Shown here: piece by piece, positions 24,058 through 38,819 of the stretch | Position numbering within the stretch: the first letter of the stretch is position 1 | How the letters are laid out: each line of letters begins with the position of its first letter | Source of the DNA: Protula sp. h YS-2021 | Lineage: Eukaryota; Annelida; Polychaeta; Sabellida; Serpulidae | Length of the DNA stretch: 64,000 nucleotides | Assembly (NCBI GenBank): GCA_949752745.1 | Contig: OX457031.1 | Span: 23,101,642 to 23,165,641 of the forward strand | Reading direction: 5' to 3' | Position numbers and translations under genes: made by a program | Notes under the pieces: model-generated | What the model saw: the letters and a program-made list of their open reading frames with translations, nothing else | Databases searched by the model: none | What the model was told of the DNA's origin: nothing

Positions 24058-24279
24058 ATGCAGTCATACAGAATTGTGTGTGTTATCACTCTGATGATTC
24101 TTGTTATCGCCCTTGTGTGCGATAACACGGCTGAGGCATCTTATCATATCGGCTATGGCAAGCCGAAGAAGCGCTCACACGGATACGGTTACGGCTACAA
24201 GCCACGCAAGAAATCGTACAAGCCACGCCGAAAAATCGTCAAAATTTCACGCCGCAAGAAACACGGATTTTTTGGATAA
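24058..24279 (+). CDS. Small secreted basic peptide, Tyr/Gly/Lys/Arg-rich (73 aa)
   Basis: A single-exon frame of 73 codons. Residues 1 to about 27 form a strong signal peptide (hydrophobic ITLMILVIALV core, probable cleavage after EA at about 27). The mature part is about 46 residues, cysteine-free and very basic, with GYGYGYKP, KSYKPRRK and SRRKK motifs and the C terminus HGFFG. Several dibasic or tribasic runs (KKR, RKK, RRK, RRKK) could be processing sites, and a final Gly could donate an amide. It could be a cationic antimicrobial peptide, a structural or adhesive Tyr/Lys-rich secretory protein, or a peptide-hormone precursor; I cannot tell which. The TATA box at 23840 supports it being a real gene. 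A candidate AATAAA lies at about 24752. Confidence 0.65.
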   Translation: MQSYRIVCVITLMILVIALVCDNTAEASYHIGYGKPKKRSHGYGYGYKPRKKSYKPRRKIVKISRRKKHGFFG

Positions 24280-25752
24280 GGATTTATACCGGATTAGGTC
24301 AGTCACCAGTTAAGGGCCATGCAGCGAGGAACTGACCGTGGTTGACAGTTTTTTTTCACCTTTTCTTTTGATTTTATTTTTTGATTTGGTTGAGGCAGCA
24401 GACTCTGTCTCAGATTGTTGCTCAGGAATGAACTCGCTGAGGATACGATCAAACACAACAGCTATGCGCAGACCTTACCACCTCATGGTAGCCTTTCTAT
24501 GGAATATTCCGCTTATTCTATGGAATATTCCGCTTATCTCACAGAACTGTATGGACTATGTCACTCGCTCAAACAGAATGATGCAACGATTGACTGAACT
24601 TCTAAATAATCCTCATTTGGAATCGCACAATTACTAAACGGATTCACTTGAGAAATATTAAAAAAATCTTTGTTACTTCAATTTTACGATAACGGGGTTT
24701 CTTCTAAGCAGTACTTATCAACAACAAGCTATTAACCATTGCTTGCAAGAAAATAAAATCATATTGTATTGATTGTTTTCACGTTTTATTTTAACGCTGT
24801 AATTGTCTGGCAATTGTGATAATTGTTTGTGGCCGTATTCACAGCAGTTTACTGCCCAGTTAACAAATTCCGTTAACTGCTCATGTAGCAAACAGAACTC
24901 TTGAAAGTTAATTGACAAATTTTACTTTTACATCAAAACAAATTCTTGTAAACACTGCTTTCGTAATTTAGCTAATCAGCTGATTTCCCCTGTGTGGTAT
25001 ACAGTTAACTGCACAGTGAATACCGGGGCTGCTAGGTGATTACAAAACATGAATTCCATGGAACATCACCGTTTTTTGGAACTCACTTCATTCTTAATAG
25101 CACAAATTAAATATGCACCTCAAACATTTGACTCTTGATGTTCCAGTACTATTCTAAATTAAGTATTAGCCACAGATTTGATTCAATAGGATCATGTAGG
25201 CAGGGGAGCCTCGAATTTATTTATAATAACAAGATTTCACACATATACATAAAATGTCAATTCTTCCAAGCAGTTGAAATTTTCGTCAACAAACTCAAGA
25301 TATCTTTTATTCAGTTAGAAATATATTTCACTTTCTTCACAGTCCGATACATTTAGATAAATAAAGTGCTTAGAATTACTTGAAGTGAATGAGTAATACT
25401 CTTCATTCCATGTCATCTTTACATGAATGTCGTAGGCATATCTTAATAAGAAATGGAACCATTTCAAGACTAAAAGAATCAAAAATTGATTCATTCTTTC
25501 AACACTAAATGTGTGCTCCGAAGAACAACAAAAACAAAGTTATTTCGAGCAACTTCTTTTGAAGTGGAAAAATCTCAACTTAATTGCAGCAAGTATCGCG
25601 CTTTCCCACCGCAGCTGTCACTGAATACACTTCTACTGCCTAGCCCAAACACTGATAATGCGAAGTTTTCGTGGACCACATCGTTTTCTGACTGCACTGC
25701 CCCTACCACAGAAGACAGCGGTATGGCGCACGCTGGAATCTCTCTAACGATA
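24280..25752. other. Intergenic between the peptide gene and OXNAD1
   Basis: It holds the presumed 3' UTR of the peptide gene and, on the other strand, that of OXNAD1. A 21-bp direct duplication (TATGGAATATTCCGCTTAT) lies at about 24499-24539. No additional gene is supported. Confidence 0.4.
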
Positions 25753-28700
25753 CTACCACCATTTCTCGTATAGTATTTGCTGCTTATCTAAGCCCAGCTC
25801 AATCAAATTTGATTGACAGGTGTCACTCAAAGGGCCAGGTCCACACAAATAACACAAAACGTTCGCCTTGTTTTCGTAACTGCTCAATACCGACTGCAAT
25901 GCAGCCTTCGAAATTCGCCCATCTAAAAGAAAACATAAAATCTAAAAGCTTAAAAATATGAAAATTATTTTTGAAAAGATGAATTCCATTCTGAGAATGT
26001 TCGCTACTTTATTGTTTTATTTTACTGATAACATTCCACTGAGAGTCAAATTATGTACGCAATCGAATTTATGAATCAATGACTTGTTTAAAGTTTCCCC
26101 AAAGTGTTGATTTTTTTTTCTTTCTCTTGACTTTTTCTGGACTTTATGTTTTTATTTGTGCTTTTTTCATTGCACTTACTTTGTTTACTTGTTTATTGTA
26201 GCATTTATTGTAGTTTATTTTTTAGGTATAACTACAGCTTTGCTTATTTTTTATTTTTATAAAAACTTCTGATACATGTAAACTATGTCTAGACACGAAT
26301 AGACTGGCAAAGAGAAATTCCTGCATAACATTTCCCGCCGGGCGCTTACATTGGTATGCAGTCTGTTGACTGGGACTAGAGCTGCAGGATTCTTGCGTCA
26401 CAAAATACTGACACGTTATATTAGAATTGGATGAGCACATTTCATTAATTTCGCTCTGAAAAACAGTAAAGAACGCAAGAATTTAATTGAAATCGAAAAA
26501 AAAAACAAACAAAAAAAAACAAACAAACTATTAAGTAAACATATAACACACAGCCAACACATAAACAACTATCTTATTCAAAATTCAAATATTCAAGCAT
26601 GAATTAAATTTAGATGGTTAGTAAAGGAGCCGCAGTATTTCCTAAAAATACCTACTTTCACCGAAACTGAATTTCAGCACAAAAGATGCGTTTTCAGACA
26701 AAAACTATTTTGGTGCAACCATCTTGTAGAAGTGTTTTTTTTTTCGTTAAAGCGAAAGACAAAGCCAGTTTGAAACTGTATATTTTGGTTAACAAAGAAA
26801 AAATATACACCATCAGGTTAATGGACAACGAGCACTGATTATCATACTTTACCTTAAAAATTAACTCTTCGTGGCTTTTGGAACTGTACAACAGATTAGC
26901 TTTTATGCTCAAGTTTTGGTCACATATTTCACGCAAAATTGACAGTAATGGATTTATTCCCACACCGCCAGCAATTAGCAGCAACGGTTTGTTGGCGCAA
27001 GATGCTTCAGTGACGTCATAATAAAAATCTCCGCCCACTGTCAGTGTGACAATGGCTCCGACTTCACACTGAAAAGGCAGAGTTCATCGATACTAACACA
27101 TCACAGCAGCCTCAATCTTCGGACATTTACTTCTCTCAATAATTTTCCCAGTCTTCCCCCGAAAAAAAGACGGTGTTATCAGTGTTGAAATATGAAATAA
27201 CACCTGGTCATAGATTTTATTTCTTCCCCGTTGAGAATTCTAATACTTTTTTCCTACTTAATTTTCCAAAGACTTTGAACTGAATTTGCCATCAAAATAG
27301 TTGATACTGATATTCACTGTGACACGAAACAAAAATTAAAACACAAAAAGTTCAAGAACCTAAGTAGTACACATTCTATAGCAAGACTATGTGCCATCAG
27401 TTTACTGCAATATTGTAAGGAATAAAAAAAAACACACACACACACACACAGGGCACACATAAGAACGATGGCAGACGTGAGATGCGTTGTTTATGGCTAC
27501 CGTGCCTTTGTGTGCACCCAGTGCGCAGGAGGATGGTCACTGTACTTGACCGCCAGATCCAGCACCTCCTCCCTGGTCAGCAGTGACGGGCTGGAACACA
27601 TTGAGAATCCACCCACTGTGCTCACCCCTGGTATCTGAAAATCCACCCTGGTGGCAAATAAATATAAATCTATATCAATTTTTTATTATCTTTTTCCAAC
27701 TCGGTTCTGAATGTTTTAGTAACAGTGGACAGATTGCGTTGGTGTCTGAATGAACACTTCCTAGTTGAAACTCAAAATTATATACTGGCCTAAAAAAAAA
27801 AAAAAAAAAAAAAAACACAACAACAACACAGGCCTAAAATCAAACAGTAATTAATAGACAGAACCATTAAAATAAACAAGTGTTTAGACTGTAACATCCC
27901 AAAGAAAACGAACTAAAAATAAATATCAACAGCGCCGATGTCGGAGCCTCAATGTTTCTAGTAAATGAACAAGGACACAGCCTGTTTTCTACAACAGTCA
28001 AAACCGGTTCATTGCACAGTCAATTTCTTAAGCAATATTATGCATTTATCACATCTATCCGATATATTTTATATGATAAAGAAAGGTAATGGATTTTAGT
28101 ACAGCATGCAGTTAACAGGTTTATGCGATTAGTCGCTTACGTCTGCACACTTTTTTTTAAATTATCGATTAGTTGTGTACTCTCCCAGGCCAAGTACAGT
28201 GCAGAAGTATCGCCAGTACTCTTAATAGTCTCACCACTGTCCGGCTTTAAAAGTGACGTTCGGGCTGTGGACTTGTAACCGTATCTTCTTCACTAAAGGT
28301 GAAATGTTCTCCATCGCTTTCACCGTGGCCATGGTTTTCGTCTTGAAACAGAAACACCAGAACATTTCTCAAATTGTTCTAACTACGGTTCTCAGTCTCC
28401 CCTGTGATTTTGAACGGGAATACGCTTGAAATGCTTCTGATAATTTGAATTTTTAAGTTAATGTCAATGTGTCTTTATTATTTAATGAGTAGTTAACTTT
28501 CGTAAACAAAAACTTTAAAAGTAATTTGGTTATTTTCCTGGAAAGTCAGTTCACTGCTATTGTTTACAAAAACATCATCATTTATTGAGTTTTGTTTTCA
28601 TAAAATGAAAGGAAGAGCTACTTCCAAATTGAAACAGCATATTACGGTATGTTGTTATATTCCCCACCAAGACCGGTTATAAACAGATGCGTAGTGCAAT

Positions 28701-28873
28701 AACAAGCGATTTGTGTTGACCGATCTGCGAACCTTAGTTTCAATGCATCATAAAACCTATGGAACTTGGTACAACGCACCTGCTGACGAGGTTTATCTTC
28801 TGTACGCTTCAAATGGCCTGGATGAGACATATTTGTGAGAGTTCTTAATAAAGATGGCACTTGCAAAGACAGT
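25753..28873 (-). CDS. OXNAD1: OXNAD1: oxidoreductase NAD-binding domain protein (first exon(s) not found)
   Basis: Six exons in transcript order: 28873-28780, 28341-28235, 27647-27506, 27068-26853, 26455-26350 and 25922-25753, encoding 277 residues to the stop. Phases agree across every junction. The FAD-binding half shows [16 protein letters not shown] then [14 protein letters not shown]. The NAD-binding half has [19 protein letters not shown], a Rossmann-type pyridine-nucleotide motif, then [10 protein letters not shown] and the diagnostic C-terminal EKWW. The length fits the roughly 310-residue animal family once a missing N-terminal, probably mitochondrial-targeting exon is added. An internal Met at 28830 is an alternative start. 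The known family is mitochondrial and related to ferredoxin/cytochrome-b5 reductases; its substrate is not established. The donor after 27506 appears to be GC, not GT. Confidence 0.9.
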
Positions 28874-29638
28874 CTGCAAAATTTAAAAAAAAAAAAGAAA
28901 AGAAAATCTCTCTCTCAATTTTAGTCTTCAAAACTGCAGAACTGGCCATCACTGAAACACATGTGCTGCAAATGCCGCGACTAAAAACTTAAGTAAGTTA
29001 TTTTTATCATATATACATATAAAACTATAACTTCGTGTCACAAACCGTGATTAATGTGTTCGTGCTGGTCGATATTTAGACACGCTTCCACGAATTACGT
29101 AATTAAGTGGCATATTACCCAGTTAGTCTAGAGAAAAGGTATCCGGTTTCTATAATTAAGCAGTATACAATAATAGTTAAAATTACGTTAGCCCAGGAAG
29201 TACTTATATATACATTACGTTATAGCAAATCACCAGCTTTATAAAGCCTACACTGACACTAACGTAGAAATTAAACAGTGTCGAAACTGGTTAAATTGAA
29301 AATATGTCAGATGAGCATGAAACTGCTACTAAATGTTTTAGTGTGAACTAGAAACCACACAGTAAGCCAAATCAGTTTTGCAACATCCCGTGAAGTCAAC
29401 TGGGATGAACAGCAAAATATTTAGCTGACATGCACCTCTTTGTAAACTTATTAGAATTTTTCAAAACCACTGCCCGAAAGGGTGTATTAAGTACCAGTAA
29501 TATAAGGTGTTTGTGTTTTTTTTTCAATGTTTCAATGTTCGGATATGATTTCTTGGTATAGAAATAATTGACAAAAGTTGTTTTCCACTTAAGTTGATAA
29601 AACAGGGAGGGCAATGCTCATGAAATGTCAATGGATAA
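28874..29638. other. Upstream region of OXNAD1
   Basis: The polypyrimidine tract and acceptor of the first visible OXNAD1 exon lie at about 28874-28905 (minus strand). The missing first exon(s) should lie somewhere to the right, and I could not identify them. No other gene is seen. Confidence 0.4.
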
Positions 29639-29968
29639 GCCAAATCACATTTCGGGCGTTCCCAATAAAAATGCGCCAAATTCTGCGTTTCGAATAAAAA
29701 TAACCGGGTAAAAATGAAAGAAATGATAGAGAGATTTCGCCTAAATGTCGAATTTCTCTTGCACAAGAGACCAATCGGGTTTTAAATTTATTAAAGGTTT
29801 TAACAAATAGTTTCAAGTTTCAATTTCTTTTATGTTCCCAGTATAAGCTGTTTTTGCGATATTCTTCTATATTTTCATATCATTTCTTTCATTTTTACCC
29901 GGTTCCCTCGCAGCCAAAATACAAAATTCTTTCGCATTTTATTCGAAACACCCAAGGTGTGATTTGGC
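29639..29968. mobile_element. Foldback MITE
   Basis: Terminal 10-bp inverted repeats GCCAAATCAC at 29639-29648 and its complement at 29959-29968. Inside is a perfect 26-bp inverted pair at 29703-29728 and 29878-29903 (ACCGGGTAAAAATGAAAG... core). No coding capacity. A second, reversed and more diverged copy lies at about 42420-42660. Confidence 0.75.
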
Positions 29969-30260
29969 CTATTATTGCGGCCTGATCACATTTAAGCATT
30001 AGTTGCTTGACACGCAAGAGTGTCACTTTGTGCTGTGAATGGACTTATTCAACACATCATCGTCCTCAGGCCATAATAATCTTCCTCAAATGATAGGCCA
30101 ATCTGCAGTCCCTAGAATTATGACTTAATGTTCAATTCGAATCTGTTGTAAGTAGGCTAAATCCTAGACAACTGTTCCACTTCTTATTTAGCTTTTTCTT
30201 GTGTTATGTCTTAAATACACTTGTAGTTGATATATCAGTGCAAAAAGTTTACTTTTCAAC

Positions 30261-30620
30261 TCGGGGTCCCGCGGGACCCCGATCTCTGAAACCAGGGGTC
30301 CCGAGGTAACGTGGTGGGGTCCCGACCTTTTCGGGCAATAAAAAAAGTTCAATTCTATAAAATCAGTTTTATTGCAACAACAAAATAAACGCGATTAGTG
30401 ATATCATTCAAATCACAAACCTACTACTTCTAACAACAAAAAAGAAACACTGAATGACGCTACATTAAACAATGTAAAAAATCAATCATTTTCGATCTTA
30501 GCGGTGATACGGAACAGCTGTAAGAGAACACCTCCTTTTTTCTGGGGTCCCGCGGGACCCCAGGGTCAAATTCCAGGGGTCCCGGGCCGATTATCAGGGG
30601 TTCCCGGGACCCCGTGAACT
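30261..30620. repeat. Pair of GC-rich palindromic blocks flanking ~210 bp of AT-rich DNA
   Basis: The 18-bp palindrome GGGGTCCCGCGGGACCCC occurs at 30263-30280 and 30544-30561, each extended by 2 bp of further symmetry on both sides (TC..GA and CT..AG). Each is followed in the same order by AGGGGTCCCG-type sub-blocks (to about 30330 and 30618). The blocks stand out sharply in AT-rich surroundings. The element type is unknown. Confidence 0.8.
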
Positions 30621-30637
30621 TTGTGTCCTGTTATATA

Positions 30638-33233
<2,596 letters not shown>

Positions 33234-35077
33234 CTACAAAATGTCATGAACTGTAAGCCGGCAAACAAGCGCAGAACTTTATTCGTCAGTTCTGTTTATA
33301 AAACATGCAAATATTAAGACAATGAAACAACGAATTCCAATATTTCCAACTACATGGAGTTTACTTATGAGCACATCCAGTGTAGTGTTCTTAAAATCCA
33401 GTAGGCTTAAAACGATACTAAATATTACGATTTTCTAATGGGCCATTTATAATATTCTGATATACTATTGCTTGTCCAGGGTTCATTTGAAAATTTTGCA
33501 GATTTCTACGGTTGGTCCTATAATGCAATTATAATTAGCCTTTCTAAACATTCAGCAATCCTTTCAAGTTTTAGCAATAATTATTTTAGCTCCTTTTTAG
33601 TACGAGGTGGCATTTGCTTCTTTAAAAAAACAACAATCAAGGCCTGCGTCAAACTCCGTGAATTAGAACTCCATAGCATAAAACGAGCGTCCGTTATATG
33701 GTTTTAAAATGGCACTTTCAGTCAGGGTATAAATTTGTCAACTATGCAGAATCTTGAGAAAGCGACAAAAATGGTTCATCCTTTCTAGTAAAATTAAAGA
33801 AAGAAAACGAAAGAAAACCCATGATTTGCCTATGAAAATAAGTATAGCTAAACTTTAAATGAATATTTTCTATATTTGCCACTCTTGACATCTTCCTGGA
33901 CTGTTACTCATTAATAGTAACTTTTTTAGCTAGGATGTGTGTGGCACATCCCGTTCAGTAGCCAGCATATGTGTAACGCATCTCTATGAAATCTTGGTTC
34001 TTGTTTTATTAATACTGCATTTGATCTCAAAACACATACTCCCAGTACTTCATATCCTAGTAACATTGAATTATGTGAAACTTGCTCTAGTTTCTTTTTG
34101 CAAAATGACATAAGAACCTTATCCTTTTAAAAATGATAGCTAATTCTGTCATTGTGTAATTTGCCCCAATGTATAACTAACAGCGGTTGTTTGAAAAAGA
34201 TTTATATTAAAATATGCGACTGGTTTCATCTCGAAAGCACGCTGTTTAAAATTGTTAAAACCTGTTCCATTTAGCGGAAATGAAATAATTTGTATAGTGC
34301 GGTCACCAACAGAAAGGCAAATGCCATATTACAGTATGTGTGTAATTTTAGCCGATGCCATAAGACTCTTCGTCCAAAGTCTTTCTTTTACTGCTCATGC
34401 ATTGAATAATCTGTATTTGACGTGCACATTATAAAGTCCTACCGACATTACGATTATTTGCTGTTACTTATTTTATTTCCAAACCATAAAATATATTTTC
34501 AATTATTCATGATAAAATGTTTAGTGTGGAAAACAATTGCAGTTTGTCTAAGAGTTCAGTACGGTAACTTACTGACTTATGTAATTATGTTTACAGAGTG
34601 ACACGTAGCAACCATTAATGATGTATACAAAAATAAGAATAGCCCTTTGTTTCCCTTATAATCAACTTAACACCACTCTTTAACGACGTGGAAATAGTTT
34701 GCGGCACTTGATTGAATCAGCTGTATGTTCCGTATTTGAATGCTCCTGCCTTCTGCTTTGCATATATATGGAGCTCTGCGTTGCTTTAGCGCTTGATCAG
34801 TGCTAAACTTGGGTATTGTCTACGTATTTAGACGCATCACTGCTTTTATAGATATTGAAGTTTAAAAAAAAAAAAACAAATAATGAGTATATTGGAGATA
34901 TGCTAAATGCCTTTAATAAACTAATATAGGTTATGCACCACAGAAAAAATAGATAAGATACATCCAACATATCTCATTCCGGCTACCTTTGGAAGCAAAG
35001 CAAAAAGTGATTAGGTAATTCGTAAAGTAGAAGTTATCCTTATCATAGAAAACATAAGACGTTACAGGACACAAACA
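33234..35077. other. Between two divergent genes
   Basis: Expected to hold further exons of the minus-strand gene ending at 30638 and the promoter of the receptor gene at 35078. A TATA-like CATATATATGG lies at 34761-34771, about 300 bp before the receptor ATG. No exon is called with confidence. Confidence 0.35.
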
Positions 35078-37495
35078 ATGGAAACACCGCACGCTTGTGA
35101 AATGGCAGACTTACAAAACAACCCACGGATAGATATAAAGAAAAGTTTTAGGTGCGTAAGATTTATCACTAGCGTTACAGGAATAATGTTTTCGTCGAAT
35201 AAGAAGTACACAGCAGGTGATATTTATACTAAAACTTTACACGTAACAATGCATTGCGTAGTATGGATGAACTTTTTGCGTTACTTTTGGGCTTATGATT
35301 CATCTGACAGCTTTGGTGTGGATTTTTTAACTAAAATTATGCTGCACGTATTCTTTTTAAAATGTGCCATTTCTTTAAGTGCATGTACACAAATCTCGAA
35401 GCAGTGGAATAGATTATTTAAAGTTTGGAACGCATACAGACGTGCGTACCTCAGCTGCGATGATATAGTATTTAGTTCTTGCCGGCGTGACAAAATTAGC
35501 GCAGGTTTTCTGCTGAGTTTCTTTATATTTTTAGGAGCAATATCCGCTGTGTATTTTATTGCTTGGTCATTTGAAATGGAAGCAACGATACTGAATTATG
35601 TTTCGCCGTTAGCTGATGATATTTCTGAAGTAACTTTACCGATGAAAGTTGGTGTTGTAATTGTACACCCAATCCTTGCTGCGGTAGTTGTTTGTCCCCT
35701 TATTTTAACAATCGACATTTGCCTTGCATTACGCGACGAGTTTGAATATTTTAACTTTTATTTTCGCAAAGAGATCCGTTCAAAAATTGATACAGCTCGA
35801 TACAAAGAACCAATAAAAATAGAATTAGAACGTTTTAGACATTGGCACCTAGAAATTGACTATATTTTACAGCTGTGGGATAACATGTGCTCTTCTTACA
35901 TATTCAATGTGTTTGTTATTGATGTGGCTGTCATTTGTGGGTGCTTATATACACTAGTATTTTTAGAAGCAAACAGTACAACTCATTATCTGGCAAGAGT
36001 ATCTGTAGAAATTGCGCCTGTCGTGAGTTTCTTAAGTTTTGGACTCATGAGCATTATCCTTGTAGGAACAAAATTGCATCTAGCGGTAAGATTGATAAAC
36101 AAATTTAACATTGTTGCTTAAATTGTTGCTAAATAGCAGTTACATCTAATAATTCAGCACTTACCACCAGATAAAAGAACTTTTGACGATAACAGAAAAC
36201 ATTTTAATAGTATTCTGTGTTAAAATTCGTTCTTTTCACGTAAGTCAGAATTAATTTTTTGATGAACAATTGTTACAGCCAATCAAATATATTTTCAGCA
36301 TCTATGACAGCAACAAGCTACAAACAAGCATACAGACTCTTAACTAGTTTATTTAACCAGTACTAAGAACAAAACGAATCTTTACATATGAGTTTCGTTA
36401 TTTTTAAGCAAAATAGGATTAGACTGATTTAAGGAATTTACAGAGTACATTAAGAAACTGGTGTAACCTTTTACCAGCTGTGTGGTAGACCACCCGGAGC
36501 GAAACTTAACTTATTTCTAATTGCTTCTCTATTACAAGCATACTAATATTTTTGTGTTTGCTGTGTTTCTTTTAAAACATTTGATATTTACAGGCAACAA
36601 ATGCAAAGTTTATATTGTATTCATTTCCACTTGAGAAAATAGAAGTATCACCAGCACTTGTATTACAGGTACGGCATCTTGTTATTCTAAATTTGTTCGA
36701 CTGCTTACTTGTTAATTTAACGAAGCTTTGAAAGTGCCCTAAAATCATTGGGACTGCCTTTGTCAGGATGAGTAATTAAATACCTGTCCCCTATAACCGG
36801 GAAATCTAACTTTTGTATAACCGTTAAAATTATAATTAATTATATTTTATGTTTCGAAATGTCCAGTAATCTATAATTATATTCAGATAAAACTGGTTAA
36901 CTGGTTTGTTTCGCACATCAAACAAGTTTATTTTTCTAGAAATAATAGGCAAAAGAATTTGTAAAATAAAATTAATAAAATGTTATCAATTCATCAATAC
37001 ACATAAAGGGCCTATTACAACTGGGATATTTTATAAAACAATTATAATTTGTTGTAGTACACTGCGTTTTTGACTTACCTCACTGAAGGCCACATTGGAA
37101 TTTCTGGTTGGAAACTTTTTTATATCAATAAAATGACAATCAAAGTGGTAAGTAAAAAGGCTATATAAGCAGCATACCTATCATTGGTTTTCATTGTTTC
37201 AGTCAGACTTAAGATTCTGATCTTAATTAAATATACATGGCTAAATGTGAAATTTTGCATTATAAACCATTCTTTTTCAAACTGTTCGTTATAAAAACAC
37301 TTTTGCTTGAGAAATGTTCTTCGCAGTAAATAATCACATAGGTATCGCTTCATATTTTAGATGGCGTTGATGATTGTGTCATATACATTGATTCTGCTGA
37401 AATTTGGCCCTGGTAACAAAGAGGGTAGCGTCACGACAAACTCACAAATAATAAATATAACGTCGTTACTTTGCAATGCATCAGTGACAGATTAA
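35078..37495 (+). CDS. Gustatory-receptor-like (GRL) seven-helix protein (complete, 405 aa)
   Basis: Three coding exons: 35078-36085, 36594-36668 and 37361-37495. Both introns are GT-AG and phase 0. Seven hydrophobic segments are visible at about residues 52-72, 82-103, 142-163, 191-213, 274-296, 308-331 and 362-376, with a long charged loop (about 214-273) between helices 4 and 5, as in insect Gr/Or proteins. The last helix carries SYTLILLKF (368-376), which matches the family's TY-x5-QF signature with T to S and Q to K. The C-terminal phase-0 introns also match the ancestral Gr gene plan. Insect relatives are ligand-gated cation channels; roles of non-arthropod GRLs are poorly known and may be developmental, not gustatory. 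AATAAA motifs follow near 37541 and 37633. Confidence 0.8.
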
Positions 37496-38660
37496 AGCTG
37501 CTTAAATGATAAGTGATATATTAGACCTGCATAAATGGCATAATAAATATATTTATTAAGTAAAACTAATACGGCAATTACTACTAAATTATGGGATGAG
37601 ACAAATGCAATACAAATGTGTTTTATCTTTATTATGTGAATAAAAACTTTAAAAAATACGGTCATCATTGATTCACGGTATCATATTTCGAGTGGCTCAG
37701 GCATAGGACATTTTCTTACAGTCTTACTTTATTGCTCTGTTGAATGTACACTGAACATTTTTCCCTTTACAAAATTCATTCAAAAGTCGTCAAGTTGGCG
37801 ATTTTTGGGTCATCACGTTAACGTCATCTTTGGGTCAAAAATTCATCATAAACGCGAAAAGAGTTTCGCGTTCCTGAAGTTTTCAGGGGAACTGATTTGC
37901 CCTATATTTCCAGTGAAGGATAACATAATAGGTTATGGTTTAGCTGTGACCCTCACGTCTACACAAAGTCTATTTTTAAACGTCTATTCAACGTCGACTT
38001 TATGATGCCTGTTCAAAGTTGATTTTTTCATTAGATGCTATTGAAGGAAATACTGTGGTTGCAGCCACAAGCAATGTCTATAATTTATGGTGTCAAAAAT
38101 GTTGATTAGACGTTGATCCGTGGTCGCTTCCAGTCACAACCACACTACAAATATTTAATCTCGCTATATAGCTAGTTCGACGTTGCAATCAACGCTGAAA
38201 CGTTTACTGCTCATGTACTACCACAGTCTCGACAGTGAAAAACTGCAAAAGTCGAAAATTCGTAATGAAAAGACCAATAATTTCAAAACACAACTGCTAA
38301 TCTGTAATGTGTTCCATGTTTTCGCAACGTTGTGTCACAACTTGGGAACCAGCATTATAATCCTAGGCTAAACGTTTGGCTGTTTTGAGAGTTCTGAAAT
38401 GCGGGAATAAGAACCGCGGACGACGTTGAATAAGTACTGTTGTTTAAAAGTTGCTTTTAGCTACAAGCAAGCACTCACAATCCTTGACCTCAATTAAATG
38501 CCTTTGATGCTAGGCTGAGGCAACGTGTTGTTGCATCACTACAAAGCCGCAACTTTTTGTGTGACGTCTGATCAACAACGTTTCTGTTAGTTGAGGAAAC
38601 GTTGGAAATCGACGTTGTATAGAAATTATAATTAAGCGACCTCAAGGTACCTCATACCAA
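37496..38660. other. Intergenic, with CGTTG-rich degenerate repeats
   Basis: From about 37790 to 38600 the motifs AACGTTG, CGACGTTG and AACGTC recur in loose tandem (for example TCAACGTCGACTTT and GACGTTGATC). It looks like decayed minisatellite or transposon-end sequence. No gene. Confidence 0.4.
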
Positions 38661-38819
38661 ACTGCATTCAGGTTTTTTTCCATGGAACCAACCAAACCCA
38701 GGTTAGTGGGGATAGTTGGGAGGGAGACTAGGGAGATAGGCTAAAAGTGAAGAGCACGAATTACGTTTATACTGATAAATTGCTATTTAAAAAGCCAGTC
38801 TTGTTTAGGTGTCAGCTCT

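Noticed and set aside
26222..26440. 72-codon minus-strand frame as a separate gene
   Set aside because: Its first half is an OXNAD1 exon (26455-26350); the rest reads into the intron.
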